A stretch of DNA of 64,000 bases. Origin: Bryum argenteum. Taxonomy: Eukaryota > Streptophyta > Bryopsida > Bryales > Bryaceae. Below are positions 1-11,942 of this stretch, in pieces. The position numbers and the translations under genes were made by a program. Every line of letters starts with the position of its first letter. The stretch's first letter is position 1. The notes under the pieces are model-generated. The model was given only the letters and a program-made list of their open reading frames with translations, made no database searches and was not told the origin of the DNA. Location: contig CM073325.1 in the NCBI GenBank assembly GCA_037043015.1, positions 16,409,001 to 16,473,000 of the forward strand. The letters run 5' to 3'.

Positions 1-552
1 TACATAATATAGGAACAGTGGCCGCGCTCAAACTCGGGCCACACTGCGCCCTAAACCCTAAATTACTCCGCCAACACTTTCGCATCGTGCCGTCTTAGAC
101 GCCCTACTTTTAAATAAAAGAATGATGACATCAGCCCTAATTTAGTTATTCCTAGTTATAGAGTTATGATCGTAGTACTCCACAACTATTACAGCATAGA
201 CCCCATATCCATAAAACCATTCCTTGGATTTTTGATATTTAGTTACCATCCCCCCCCCACGGTTATAGGATTTTTCACGGATTTACACACCACATATTCA
301 CCCATTTTTTCAAATTTAGGATTAATAGAGCGTACTTTGCACGCTCCTAAGTGTCCAAAATTTTTCAAAAAATTTGCTGACCGCTGGTTTAAAATCTGCT
401 CATCGCTCACTGCTCACGGCTCACTGCTCGCACAACTGCAATCATGCTCACACTCGAAGCAAATGAGAGTTATTTTTTGCAAACTACCAAAGGTCACTTG
501 TAAAATATGTGCTACGAAAACTTTGATAGAGAGAGGAGCAAAGTCCATATTC
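1..552. other. Left-edge sequence outside the retrotransposon
   Basis: No gene is recognised here. A plus-strand open frame at 166-555 has low-complexity, non-conserved content and looks like chance. The region ends at the putative 5' LTR boundary of the Ty3/gypsy relic. Confidence 0.4.
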
Positions 553-743
553 TAGTTAGGATTAGACTTTGAACTGGACGTACGTTCGTGAGCAGTTAGT
601 ACACTTGGATGGCGGTTGGTTTAACTACCGTCTTATCCGTGTACAAAGCGACTGAAGAAGTAGGCTCTTTCACTGGACATTTCGTCATTATGTAATTTAT
701 GCATTTGGTTTCATTCATGTTTCTTTCTTGCCTAGGTCTGACG
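553..743 (+). repeat. 5' LTR of the Ty3/gypsy relic
   Basis: This stretch aligns with 25395-25587 over its whole length. Shared blocks include GGATGGCGGTTGGTTTAACT versus GCATGGCGGCTGGCTTAACT, and TTTATGCATTTGGTTTCATT versus its near copy. The expected TG start is blurred (TAGTTAGG) and the end reads TGACG instead of TGACA. The boundaries are accurate to a few bases. Confidence 0.75.
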
Positions 744-987
744 TAATGTCCAGTCCATGATTTGATTCTCTTTGAGCATTCGTTTAAGAGAATGATGATG
801 CAGGTGTAGCTCTGATATACAGCAGTAGCTTGAAAATTCTAACATGCAGCAATGGCTCAAGAACAGTAGCTTGGGAATGTGACAGTAATGGCGAGAACGT
901 GCAAATTAGGAGGAGAGTGGTGTATGTGGTAAGACCCAAGATCACGATACATTGGAGTTTGTGCAAGTTGAAATAAACAAGGAACAC

Positions 988-1133
988 CACATGCTGCATT
1001 CGTTGACATGGGTGGCACCATATGATGATTTTGTCCACATGCTGCATTCCTTGGCATGGGTGGGCACCATATGATGATTTTGTCCACATGCTGCATTCCT
1101 TGGCATGGGTGGGCACCACATGCTGATTTTTTT
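988..1133 (+). repeat. 49-bp tandem repeat, three copies
   Basis: Three successive units of about 49 bp start with CACATGCTGCATTC and contain CATGGGTGGGCACCA. Copies begin near 988, 1036 and 1085. The second and third are almost identical and the first has a few changes. The array lies just inside the retrotransposon and makes overlapping repetitive minus-strand frames that are not genes. Confidence 0.9.
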
Positions 1134-2149
1134 ACATAGGTGGATTAATCCCAATTACATTCAAAGAAATAAAAGTCAGAGAAGTAAAAGCCATATTGAC
1201 CCATCTATAGTTTGTTCCACCACTCATAGCTTTGACCCAACTAGATTTTGTTTGATGGATAATGGATGGCGAGAATAAAGAGATGCTTGCATTCATCAGA
1301 CAATGATAAGCTTGTATTCATGCACTGCTGTGAAGTGAAAGTTTGCTCATTAGAGAAGACAGGATGTGAGGAAAACGACTAAGTGTTTGCCGTTTGCAAC
1401 TACAGTACTGGGCGGCTCTCTTGTGGGCAACAATCTGCAATGTCAAAGGAATTATAAGTAAATATTGGTGCGACAATTCCGACGTCTGTCTAGGAAGATT
1501 TATGATTCGTGGTACTGACCAATTGATAGATTTGCAAATGTTTGTGGAACGACTCGAGCGCATCCAAAAAGAAAGGACGATGGACTTCAACTTCTCCGAC
1601 AAATTTGGCGCTGACATTGAGTATGAGGCCTCTCCATTTGATCACTTCTTGGAGACAATGCTTGAGCTAGTAGCAGGACAGATCGCAGCATTAAGACGAC
1701 CCGTGACGAGTAGTCGAGTATCGTTTGAGGCGCAAGCCAAAGCAGTTGAACTAAAGTGTCCAAGGCAACCAGAGTAAATGGAGGACGCGGGTGAAGGAAG
1801 TGCAGAGGCGTAGCCAAGGAGTTTTGTTGATGAGATGAGACAGCAGTGGAGGGGCGAACACTTTCACGATCGGAATCGATGGTCCATAGGAGAGGTCACC
1901 TTTGTTTCCTCCTTTTGTAAGAAGCATTGCTTGTTAACTTCTCTACCAGCTCAGCTGACTACCTTCCGATCTACTCTATCTTCTCTACCGAAGTTTTGTC
2001 ATGCGACCAAAGGAGTGGAGCTCTACTCAATGGAGATTTTTGAATCCTCTACGGCCCCATTACAAGCTAGTGCGACACTTCCTGCGGCTATGCTGATTTG
2101 AAGGCTGCGTTCAGCGAAGAAGCTTCCAACGAGTACCCTCAACACGGGC

Positions 2150-2891
2150 CTTTGGACATGATGATAGAATTTAAAGAAGGACAAGAGGCTCGCAACATGG
2201 GCTTGCAACCGATGTATCCTGGGGAACTGGAGGAGTTGTGTCGGTACCTTGACAAACACCTTGGAAAAGGGTAAATTTGACAATCCCAATCTGCAGTTTC
2301 GATGCCGATTGTTTTTGCAGACAAGAAGGAGGGCACCCCACGTGTGTGCATTGACTACCGGAATCTCAACAAAGTCACCGGTACTAGTACAACTCATCCT
2401 TCATTCTTGAGCTAACGGATCCCTTCGTAGGGGCAAAGGTCTTTACTAATTAAGCTCGATGTACGACAGACATACCACCAAGTCCGAATGGCAGCCGACC
2501 ATGAGTACAAGACGGCTTTTAAAACCCGGTATGGTCTTACGAGTATTTAGTCATGTCTTTTGGACTTACTAATGCCCCGGCCCTATTTCAGACCCATATA
2601 CAAACAATCTTCGGAGACCTCCTCGACAACTCGGTAGTGATTTACCTCGATCACATTCTCATTTTTTCCAAGACATTGGAAGAGCATCGAGAAGTTGTTC
2701 AGAAGGTCTTGCGACGCCTTCAAGGGCATGGGCTTTACGCTAAGTTATCAAAATTTGAGTTCGAAAAGGATTCTGTGGAGTTCCTAGGACTTGTGGTCTC
2801 GGGCTGCGGATTGGAGATGTGTAAGGACAAGGTGGCTGCCCTGAAGGATTGGCCTATCCCGAAGAATCTTAGCAAAATGCAGGCCTTTTAG
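2150..2891 (+). pseudogene. Ty3/gypsy reverse transcriptase relic
   Basis: The translated pieces match the fingers and palm of a Ty3/gypsy reverse transcriptase. They include an ELEEL-type entry region, an IDYRNLNKVT block and MSFGLTNAPALFQ. The catalytic YxDD box reads YLDH, so the second aspartate is lost, and there are stops upstream (about 2277 and 2413). The intact stretch 2553-2888 ends at a stop where related proteins continue into RNase H. In life this enzyme copies element RNA to DNA; this copy cannot. Confidence 0.88.
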
Positions 2892-4062
2892 AGGTTTGCA
2901 ATTTTCTACCGGAGATTCATCGCGGATTATTCGATGATAGCGGTGCCTCTTACCCAACTTACTCGGAAGAACCAGTCATTTGCATAGTCCCCTGCAACGG
3001 AGGCAGCTTTTACGGGGCTTTGTCGATAGTTCACGGAAGCGCTAGTGTTTCTTTATCCGTAGTTTGACAAGCCTTTTCTTTTAAAGACCTATGCCTCTGA
3101 GACTGCAACCGGTCGCATATTGTGCCAATATGGTTCTAACAGGCTGCTGCATGTGTGTGCATATCGCAGTTTGAAGATGTCCGCAGCAGAGGAAAACTAC
3201 GACATCTACGACAAAGACCTGCTAGCATTGTTTTGGCAGTTTAAGATTGGCGGGTATACATTGAGGGCTCACCCCATATCATTTGAGTAATCTCCGACCA
3301 CAAAAACTTGGAATAATTCGTGACAACGAAGGTCTTGAACCGTCGGCAGGCGCGCTAGTCAGAGCTACTCTCAGCATACAATTTCGTGATTAAGCATTGT
3401 CTTGGGGTACAAATTCACGGGCTGATATGCTCTTCCGGAGATTTGATACTCCTACGACCGACAACAACACGAGGCCACTCTTACGACTTGCAATTCTAGA
3501 GGCAGTGGAACCGGTTTGGACAAATGATCGGATTTTTGAAATGATCAAGGAAACTGCCCTATCAGATTCCGCATTGGAGCCCATCCATAGATTCTTAACA
3601 ACGGGTCTTGGTGAAATCCCAATACTGTTACGCCGTCAACTTTGGGACTACGCTCTCCGCAACAGGATTTTGTTCTTCCGGGAGGTGATAATGGCTTTAG
3701 ATAACGAAGAATTGCGTCATTAGATACTTCGCTCTCGCCACGACGCACCAACAGCTGGGCACTTAAGACGTGCAAAGACTGTGGATCTGGTGGCCCGCAC
3801 GTATTACTGGCCATCCTTGACGAAATATGTTCACCACTATATGGATGGCTGTGATATTTGTCAAATGTCCAAATACACTCGCCATCCTCGAGTACGGACT
3901 TCTTAAGCCTATTCCAGCAGCACATGCTCCGTGGAAGCGAGTTACAACATATTTTATTGTCAAGCTTCCCCAAATTGCAAGATATGGTGCAATCATGGTG
4001 GTGGTTGACAAAAATACGAAACTCGCTCATTTTATCCCGACCACAGAGGCTATGGACGCACC
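2892..4062 (+). pseudogene. Ty3/gypsy RNase H and N-terminal integrase relic
   Basis: After the reverse transcriptase, frame-shifted pieces match the RNase H-like domain (YASETATGRILCQYG and SAAEENYDIYDKDLLAL, about 3085-3235). These are followed near 3730-3900 by an integrase zinc-binding pattern (GHLRRAKTVDLVARTYYWP, CDICQMSK). Reading switches frame several times. The integrase core begins near 3990 (KLAHFIPTTEAMD) and is cut at 4065 by the large CACTA element. The pieces are non-functional. Confidence 0.8.
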
Positions 4063-4065
4063 ATG

Positions 4066-4077
4066 CACTAGTAGAAA
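4066..4077 (+). repeat. Left terminal inverted repeat of the large CACTA element
   Basis: CACTAGTAGAAA, the exact reverse complement of 23215-23226. It is preceded by the target duplication ATG. CACTA-family transposases bind and cut at these termini. Confidence 0.93.
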
Positions 4078-7000
4078 TTTTTTGACCATTTCAACACAAT
4101 TCTAACAGAAAATTGTTGATTTGCCTTGTTGAATAGGTCGCGTTGACTTGGACAGTACCCAACTGAGATTTGTTGAATTGTCTCTATTGTTTTGGTCATT
4201 TCACAACTCTTTTGCCCAATGATGATATTTGCCATGTCATCAAATTTTGCTGACGTGTCGCATCTTTGAATAAGGGTAAATCAATTTCATCCTGGTGCAT
4301 CATTTGTTATTTTTAGTTTGGGTTTTTTTAATTTTCTTACTTTCTTACAGCCGCCACGCCCCCTATTTGGTAGAAATATCATATTACCCAAATCTACTTT
4401 ACCGTAGATGCTATAATTAATGTATTGCTAGAAATTTTAACTACTTTTATTTCCTTTTATATAGCTCACAATCTGTAGTTATTTTTACTTTTACTACTCA
4501 CGAATATTACTGTTCTCAACCAGTATAATCGTGTTTGGACAAAAATAAAAGGTTACCCATGTACAATTCCCGAATCACATACATGCATGCCATATATAGT
4601 TTCACTTGCAATGTCATACAGTAATTCACATGGATTGTGGCCACTCATGGTTTAGAATAAAAATACTTTCACGAAAGTCTTAAATAAGTAAAGAATGCAA
4701 TTTACATGCCCCCATTGACTGCAGATATGGCACATGCTATACTGGCACCCCTAATGGTGGTCCACCTCAGTGTTAACTACCTCGGCTCTTGGACGTTTCT
4801 ACTCGCCTAAATAATGGTGATGTGTGAGTTGATTGGCGGTCCGTTTGAGTGTCATCGAATCAACCGTCTATCATCATCCATACTGTATTAGTTACCTGCA
4901 CACACAATTTTCACACCATTGCATACAAACGCTACATTAATATTCTGAAAATTACATCTGAAGCTTTACACGTAAAGAAACTTCATTATATATGCTATTC
5001 TCTGAGTGGTTTCTATACATTTGTTTGCCTATGTAAGAAATTCAGAATATGAATAGGCTAGAACAGAATTCTTTCCCTCATTTTGACTAATCTACTAGAT
5101 ATATGTATTGTGGTTTCCAGCTTACTCTCGCACTTATTGATAGAATGGGTTTACCTTTTCTTAACCTTCAACTGTTCGGCTTCCCTGACTTCTGAGACCA
5201 TGTGAGGTATCGATGAGTCTGTATCCTTCACATTTAATATTGATGACTTTGCTGCAGCAAAGAAGCAGGAGTTAGGAATTCATATTATGACATTCACTTG
5301 TGCTTTTCCAAATTCTATAATTACTCTAATACTTTGAAATCTCTATCTGTTCTCATTGTAACCAGTATTGGTTACATCTGAAATCACAGTGAACAAACTT
5401 AACCTGTAAATCACAGTGAGGTCATAATATGCTCTATAAGCAATGACTGCACTGTGTGGTTCAAATCTGAAAGTACGACCCTGCAAGACAACACGATGAT
5501 ATACTTGTACAAACATTACATATATTACATCCCATTTCTGATTACGAGTTGATGCAATATTCAGCAAACATCGTCCATAATCCACATGCACAGAAATCAA
5601 TGTCTTCAGAATGCCAAACGCAAATCTATCTTCATACGAGAAATCTAATTATAAACCTTTGTATCCGGCCACATTGATAATATCAGTTATGCTGTATACG
5701 TCTATTCAATTGTTTCTTACCGTACGAAGGAGGACTGCTGCTGTCTATCCTGCGCTCGCCCCTTATCATACCTGAAACAATTGAATAGACGTATCCAACA
5801 TCGATAATGGAAACATTTGCCATTTTATGATTACCTTTCCTCATTTCTTTCGGTGAAGTCAGACACCTTGTCATCACGTTTCATTCCTCAGTAATGGGTT
5901 TCAATGACGCTCTCGTACCTACAAAGTGGCAAGCAACAGTCCACCCATTGTATAAAAGTTAGAGCCTATATTAACATTACAAAGGTTAAAAACTGACCTC
6001 AATGGTCCTATACCTGTTTAAACAAGGACATCCAACATCACAACTTGTATTTGTACTCCTTGCAAATTACGAATCTCCGTATTGGCAGGTACTTTAACTT
6101 ATACAAGACTGAGGTAAAATATGTAGAAGAATTGTCGTTCTGGACATCAGATTATTCCGTAATTCTGGACACTTGACTTTGTGCCAACACTTAGTAAACT
6201 TACCGTAAAGAGATAATCTTCAGTACGTAGATGCTCTTCTTCAAAACAGATCAAAACTATACTATGAAGCAGTTGAAAACCAATGCTGAAGAAAAAGACA
6301 AAAACGACGCAAAACAGAATGACAAGTAAATCAGGTCATCAGTAAGCCCTTGAGTTACATAATATCATAGTCGGAGCGTTGCAATATTAATTACTCTACA
6401 CGGGTTAGAAGTAGTTGCCTGTTCTAAGCCTTCCTCGAACCATAAAGCTGCAGTTGCAACAACCATGCTGAAGAAATGTATTCACCAGCATTCTTTTCCC
6501 TGTCCACTTTTTGTACATGGTACACTTTTCAGTAGTTCAAGTCACTTCAGAATTTCTGCACAGAAACCACACCTACAGACGAAGCGATTGCTTAGAAGTC
6601 TAATAAGTATTTAATATGTCCAATGTCTTTGCCATTTATGCAACAATTACTGTCATAAACATATTTGAGGATCCCCAACTGAATTACACGGAAGTTTGTC
6701 ATCGCAACTATTGTTTCTAAGTTACATGCTCTTAGTTCAGTACTGCACATTCCAGTACGAACCATACATGTAAGGAAACAATCTTACTATATTCTCATAC
6801 TTAATAGTCCGTACACACACATTTAAATTCCGAATCCAACGTTGGCTGCAACCCGCTTTGCAACCTGATGTCTGAGAATTTTCTTGATTACTTCCAATCT
6901 GTTTACAGTCAATCACCATCGCATAAGTTGCACTTCTCATGATGTGTTCTTCTCACTTCCCATTGCACTTTCTGTCTGTGGTTCCTTGTGACGTCGGAAC

Positions 7001-7165
7001 CCCCTCCTTTCATCCTAAATTCAGTTTACAAACAAATAATCATTACATACAAGTAGGTGCGTCCTATACAACAGTCCAAAAGATTAATTCAATTGACTAC
7101 CAACACAACCTGCAGTTCAGAAGAGTAGATATTAGAATTTCATTAAGAAACTTGCCTTCACTTTT
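4078..7165. other. Left subterminal region and downstream part of the minus-strand CACTA gene
   Basis: The first 200 bp hold repeated TTGTTGA-type motifs typical of subterminal binding sites. Further in, no long gene is seen. Short minus-strand pieces near 5700-5880 look exon-like, flanked by splice signals, with basic and Ser-rich translation. They may be alternative 3' exons of the gene ending at 7166. The rest is AT-rich with nothing recognised. Confidence 0.4.
5696..5794 (-). repeat. 20-bp perfect inverted repeat flanking an exon-like segment
   Basis: ATACGTCTATTCAATTGTTT at 5696-5715 is the exact reverse complement of 5775-5794. On the minus strand the right arm leads into a TTTCAG|GT acceptor-like site and the left arm follows a G|GTAAGAAAC donor-like site, so a segment of about 50 nt lies in the loop. 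Its translation (MIRGERRIDSSSPPSYG) resembles the basic, Ser-rich style of the upstream minus-strand gene. Confidence 0.7.
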
Positions 7166-10100
7166 TCAGCGCTCATTTCTGCTGTACTTTGATCTCATCC
7201 CTGTACCGGCCCTTAACCGGTCAATCTCGGAATGTAGCTGTTTAATATAGTCTTCATTTGATATGTCCTGTTCCTGAAAGCTTCTTGAGTTTCTCCTGCT
7301 TGACGTACTCCCTCCTGTACCAGACAGCTTCTCCTTCCCCTAAAAGCAAAAGTCCTCAGACATGGTGTACATAACACTAACTATGATGAACTACGTCGGG
7401 GCTCAGAGAAAACTCACTTCTATGCAATAGATCAACTTTTAAGGCTGCCCTCCCCAACATTCATTTACGCTATACAAATTCCATGACATAAATCTATAAA
7501 TCATTTGTTGGTGCACAACGTACCTTCCCCATGAATAATTCCTCCTCAGTCCAGCGACCGCGTTCATCTTCCTCAGTTTCACTCTGACCAAACATGTGAC
7601 TATGGCTGCGTGATCCTGATGAGTGTTTCTCTGAGTTTCTTCCCGTTGTCTCCTCGAATTCCCCACCGTCTTCAATGAACTTCTTTTTCGATCCCATGAA
7701 GCCCTTGTCACGGTTCATTTCTATTTCAATTTCTTCTGGATCTGGAGACCTCTTCAAGATTTCGCGAAGTTTCTCTCGCACGCCATTCACCCCGCATCTC
7801 CCAGTCCTTCCCAAAGTTTTGCGAGACGCATTTGCCTTCCTACCTTGTTCAGATTTTTCAAGTCGTTGTCTGCTTGCCGCCAACTTCACAAGCCGCTGCC
7901 ACACCTCTTGATCAATGTGTAGGGGTTGTGCCTCTCCTTTCTCGATCGCTGCAATTAGTTCGCCACGCTTCCTCGTTACCGCCTTCCCCATCATGGACCG
8001 TAGATAATCTGCATTAAGGGTCCCTGAGTACTCAAAGCGTTCATTCAAACGCTCTTTGAATGTGGTGACTGCTTCATAAATCTGTCGTGCAATGTGGGTG
8101 CACGAGGGATCCAGTCCTGTCGCCAGTTTAAAGATTTCGGCAACCCAGGGTGGTCTTCCGGGACCATATGGTTTTCCATCCGGATCTAGAGTTAGATAAA
8201 ACGGTTTCTCCCCATTCCGTTGTCGTCGTGCCATTTCTTCCTCTCTAACGGCTTGTTTGTGCCGTCGTGTCCTCCTATCCACTGCTGGTGATGGAAAATG
8301 AAGATTATCGACATTCACAATCTCCGAACTCCTGTGTTCTGTTACTGGATCACCATCTGAATTCCTTCGCATGGAACCATGTGGCGATAACTGTACAGGG
8401 CTTCGCTGCTGCGTTCGAACACGATGTTCTGGTGACAACGATCTCCTGCTGCTACGACCACCATCGCCTGAAGACTGCCTTCGGTTCCTCAGCGGCGAAC
8501 GAATTGGCGACCTCGAATAGTGTTGCGAACCTACAGTGTTTGTGCACAGTAATCAGAACATACTAGTGCAGGACAATGTGCGCATGTACAGCAGTTGTGT
8601 TGTTTTTACCATAACTGAAAACATACTTCTATAACTCCAGAATGGTGTCACATCAATTTTGTGACTTGCAATATCTTTCTTCTATTGGTGTTTACTCCCC
8701 ATATTCTGTAAACACCCCATTATCGTCCACTATCTTACTATTATATATTTGGTTGAATATTAGTAACTGGAATTCTTATGTACTTTACATATCTGTAATT
8801 CGCATTCATACGATTTAGATGACCACGCTAGTTTTTCTTGTAGGAAAATATAAAAATATACTTACCTCGGTCACACCTTGGATGATATTCTCTGTACTTT
8901 CTGGGTAGTGCTTGCATATGTCTGTCATTGTTAAATGGAGGACTCCTCGACCGACTGTGACGGGAGCTCGTCCTACCATATTCTCGACTGGACGCGTATC
9001 GATGACGGGGAGGGCTTCTAGAGCTGGAGTAGTATGACAGTCTGCGGCTCTCTCTACGGTCCTCTCCAGGCGAGTCGTCATATCGTCTGCGTCTTCTTCC
9101 AGAATGCTGTACCAAAATTACAATCTCTTATTTTTATGAACTCAACTTTTGCATGACCATATACGGGAATTTTGATACCATAAACAAGAAAATATCACAT
9201 CGTCTTGAAGCTTACGGTGTAACTGTAGTAGTTAGTTGGTGACGCACTACGTCTATACCGTCTCCTTCCATGAGCCCGGTATTCTCCACTTGATGTATGA
9301 TAATCTTCTGTTTGGCGGCCAATGTGGTCCTTCTCGCGAATAATTGTGGTGTTTGAACGATGAGTAGTGTTCCGTGTCTCTTGCACTTCTACATCTGTTT
9401 GTCTAATACCGGGGATGTGGCCGACGATTTCCTCTGGTGCATCACAATTTTCATTGTCAACCTCATTTACATCTCCGTTGCTGACCTTATCAGGATCTGA
9501 ACATTTGCAATAAACATCCTTTGTTAGGCCATACAGAGGCGCTGCAATCAATGGGTGTGCTCTGGGTGACAAGCAGGAATATGTACATCTTCAAAAATTT
9601 AAGTCATGTAAAACCTCATAGAATCAAGAAGTAAGGATTAGGTTTGTCGTACCTCCTGGTTCTGGAACAACCAATATAGTTTCAGCACGACCACGAACAG
9701 ATGATGGCATATTCGCCCCAGATTCAAAGTTGTCTTCTTGAGTTCGAGCCGGTTGGGTTGTAGTCGGGCGTTCAGTGGCCTTCCCTGGGTTCGATACCGT
9801 CCTCGTTACTCTGCCACATGCTAAAGCGTCTTCTTCAGTTTTCTTACGTAGTTCTTGCACGTCAGGTATAGCATTATTGGCTCTTCCTAGCACCACAGCT
9901 ACGCTTGCAGCACCAATAGGCTGGGTTTTCTTAATGCCTTTCGGAGTATCATGGATATTTGATTGCGATTTCTTTCGTCCTTTTACGAATCCACCGAGCT
10001 GATTCGATTGTGATGGCTCTTTTGTTGCCTCCATTGTTGCAACAGCTTTACTCGACTTTCTTGTTTCTCTGGTGGTTGCGGCTACAGTTTTCCTTTTCTT

Positions 10101-11942
10101 CAACCATGGCTCTGGGCGGTCTTCGTCTGGTAGACTCGTCACCATTTTAGCTCGCCCACTCTGTTACAATTTCATATGTACATTAGTAAGCTTTTCATTG
10201 CATATTCAAAATGCGAACATTTATCTGAAAGACTGAAACTACCAATGTGTGTAAATTCAGCTTCTACTGGAATACTTGATCTGTACGGAAACTTACACTA
10301 TATTCCATATATATCCTTCTTTGAGGGTGTGAGAAAAAGTAATAGTTACCTGGGGGGTGTCACGTTTGGGCAACTTGCACACTTTACACAACTGCACGTT
10401 TCCGCTGGCCTGGTCAATCATCATAAAAACGTAGAAATAGGTTAGATTCATTTGTAAGTCACCCTCTTATACTGCTATTATACTAACCACGTTATTTCAA
10501 GGTACTACTCACTTATATATGCGAAGTCCGTTGTATACTTTCCAGCTTCCCATTTCATTTTCGTGCAACTATTTCTACTTTCCATATGCAAGGAAAACTT
10601 GTGTACAAAGAAAATGCCTTAAATATGTAATACAAATAAGCTTGTAGAGATGGAGATCTATTACCTGTGCTACGATACCATGAACGATGGAAGGCTTTCG
10701 TCGTTGTTTTTCTTGTACAGTAGTTCGACTGAAGTGTAAAAGATAAAATTGTTATTTACTTTAGATTACATGTAGCAAAAACAATATCACAAAATGGACT
10801 CTACTAAATCAAATACAATGTACTCAAAGACGACAGACTTCATTTCACAGTATCCCAACATATACTCCTCATATTTATAATATGAATATAGATACTGAAA
10901 ACTTTGAGCACTGTAATTAGCACAAATAGACAGATGTAGAAAATATTGTCAACACTCTTACACAACGTCCGGTTGTTCCTTAAGCGCTGGTGAACTGGAT
11001 GGCAGACACGCTAGTGCTGAACATGCGGGCAGTGGAAAATTGGTGTCTGGATTCTGTACTTCTTGCGGTACCTGCGCAAGTTCAATTTCAAATCAATACT
11101 TATAGAAAACACAAAGCATTGCTAGTTTGTCTATGCCTTTAAAGCATCTCTACCATTTTCAAAGCTACCAATTTCTTTGTGATAATCGCTGAGAGTATAG
11201 TCAACTTTGTGCTTTTACAATATCCTTCTTCAAAAATAATTGCAAGAAATTGAAATGACAAACTTACAGTTCCGTTTATGTTGTGGCTTCTGCTCTGGCG
11301 GTTATCTTGCTCCTCTGCAAAACGTACCCTCTTCTGATAAACCAACAGTGAGAGGTTGACAATACGTTAGTGGACATTTGTTAAGGTAAAACAAAAGCAA
11401 CTCAATGGCACATTACATCCTCCACTACTGTGACAACATCGTCTATCAAACATGTATGAGTAAAATTGGTCCACCACATTTGGTTTGACGTTGGATAAGT
11501 GTTTTGCTGCTGATGCCGAGAAGGAGATACTGTTGTGCGTCCTCTCCTGCCCTGTAGGTGTATGCAACTGAGAGGATGTCTTTTTCAAGCCTGTCTCCGA
11601 CGGGTCTTCTTCAACAGTAACCCTGACGTCGCAAGCCTCCTGAACGATTTGAAAGTCACGTTCAAATTGAGTGCCTTCGCCGCTGTCCGACTGAAGGTTT
11701 ACAAACTTCGCAGGGTTAACGGAGCTACAGCCCTGATGTTCTGCTGCGCCTTCGCGATGTGCTACTTGCGGCTGAGAGTTTCTGCCTCCGCTTGCAGACC
11801 TCCCACCGTCAACTTCCCCCTTCAAAGGCGCCGCAATATCCCCTTCAGAATCGGAATTTACTGGAGGAGACGGTGTTCTCACTCGTCCAGTTCTATCGAA
11901 TAACTCAACATCAAGCAGTGCGTCTTTATTTAGCCGATCGTA
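7166..11942 (-). CDS. TNPA-like CACTA protein: SR-rich region plus Transposase_24-like domain, about 11 exons
   Basis: This is probably the DNA-binding accessory protein of the CACTA element, like TNPA of En/Spm. Exons supported by matching splice signals and phases are 11268-11333, 10962-11071, 10665-10728, 10350-10409, 9653-10160, 9216-9496, 8866-9106, 7524-8530 and 7166-7339. They join without a stop for 836 residues. A further N-terminal exon lies at about 11400-11942; its borders and the start codon are unresolved. Visible parts are a short Cys pair (LCKVCKL) and basic linkers. An Arg/Ser-rich region follows (SSRHSRSRSPP, then YSRSPIRSPLRNRR across the 9106/8530 exon join). Next is a domain with VWQRLVKLAAS and basic helices, resembling Pfam Transposase_24. 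The C-terminal part (DYIKQLHSEIDRLRA) may form a coiled coil. Assignment to TNPA-like is inferred from the domain pattern and context. Confidence 0.72.

Noticed and set aside
784..1154. Three overlapping minus-strand frames with repeated MQHVDK-like text
   Set aside because: They are generated by the 49-bp tandem repeat and show no domain.
1394..1777. Plus-strand frame that could be retrotransposon gag
   Set aside because: The position fits gag but no capsid or zinc-knuckle motif is visible, so no call was made.
4066..4110. The CACTA left end translated in the integrase frame looks loosely like integrase
   Set aside because: The matching termini and ATG duplication at both ends are decisive for a transposon border; the resemblance is short and interrupted by a stop.
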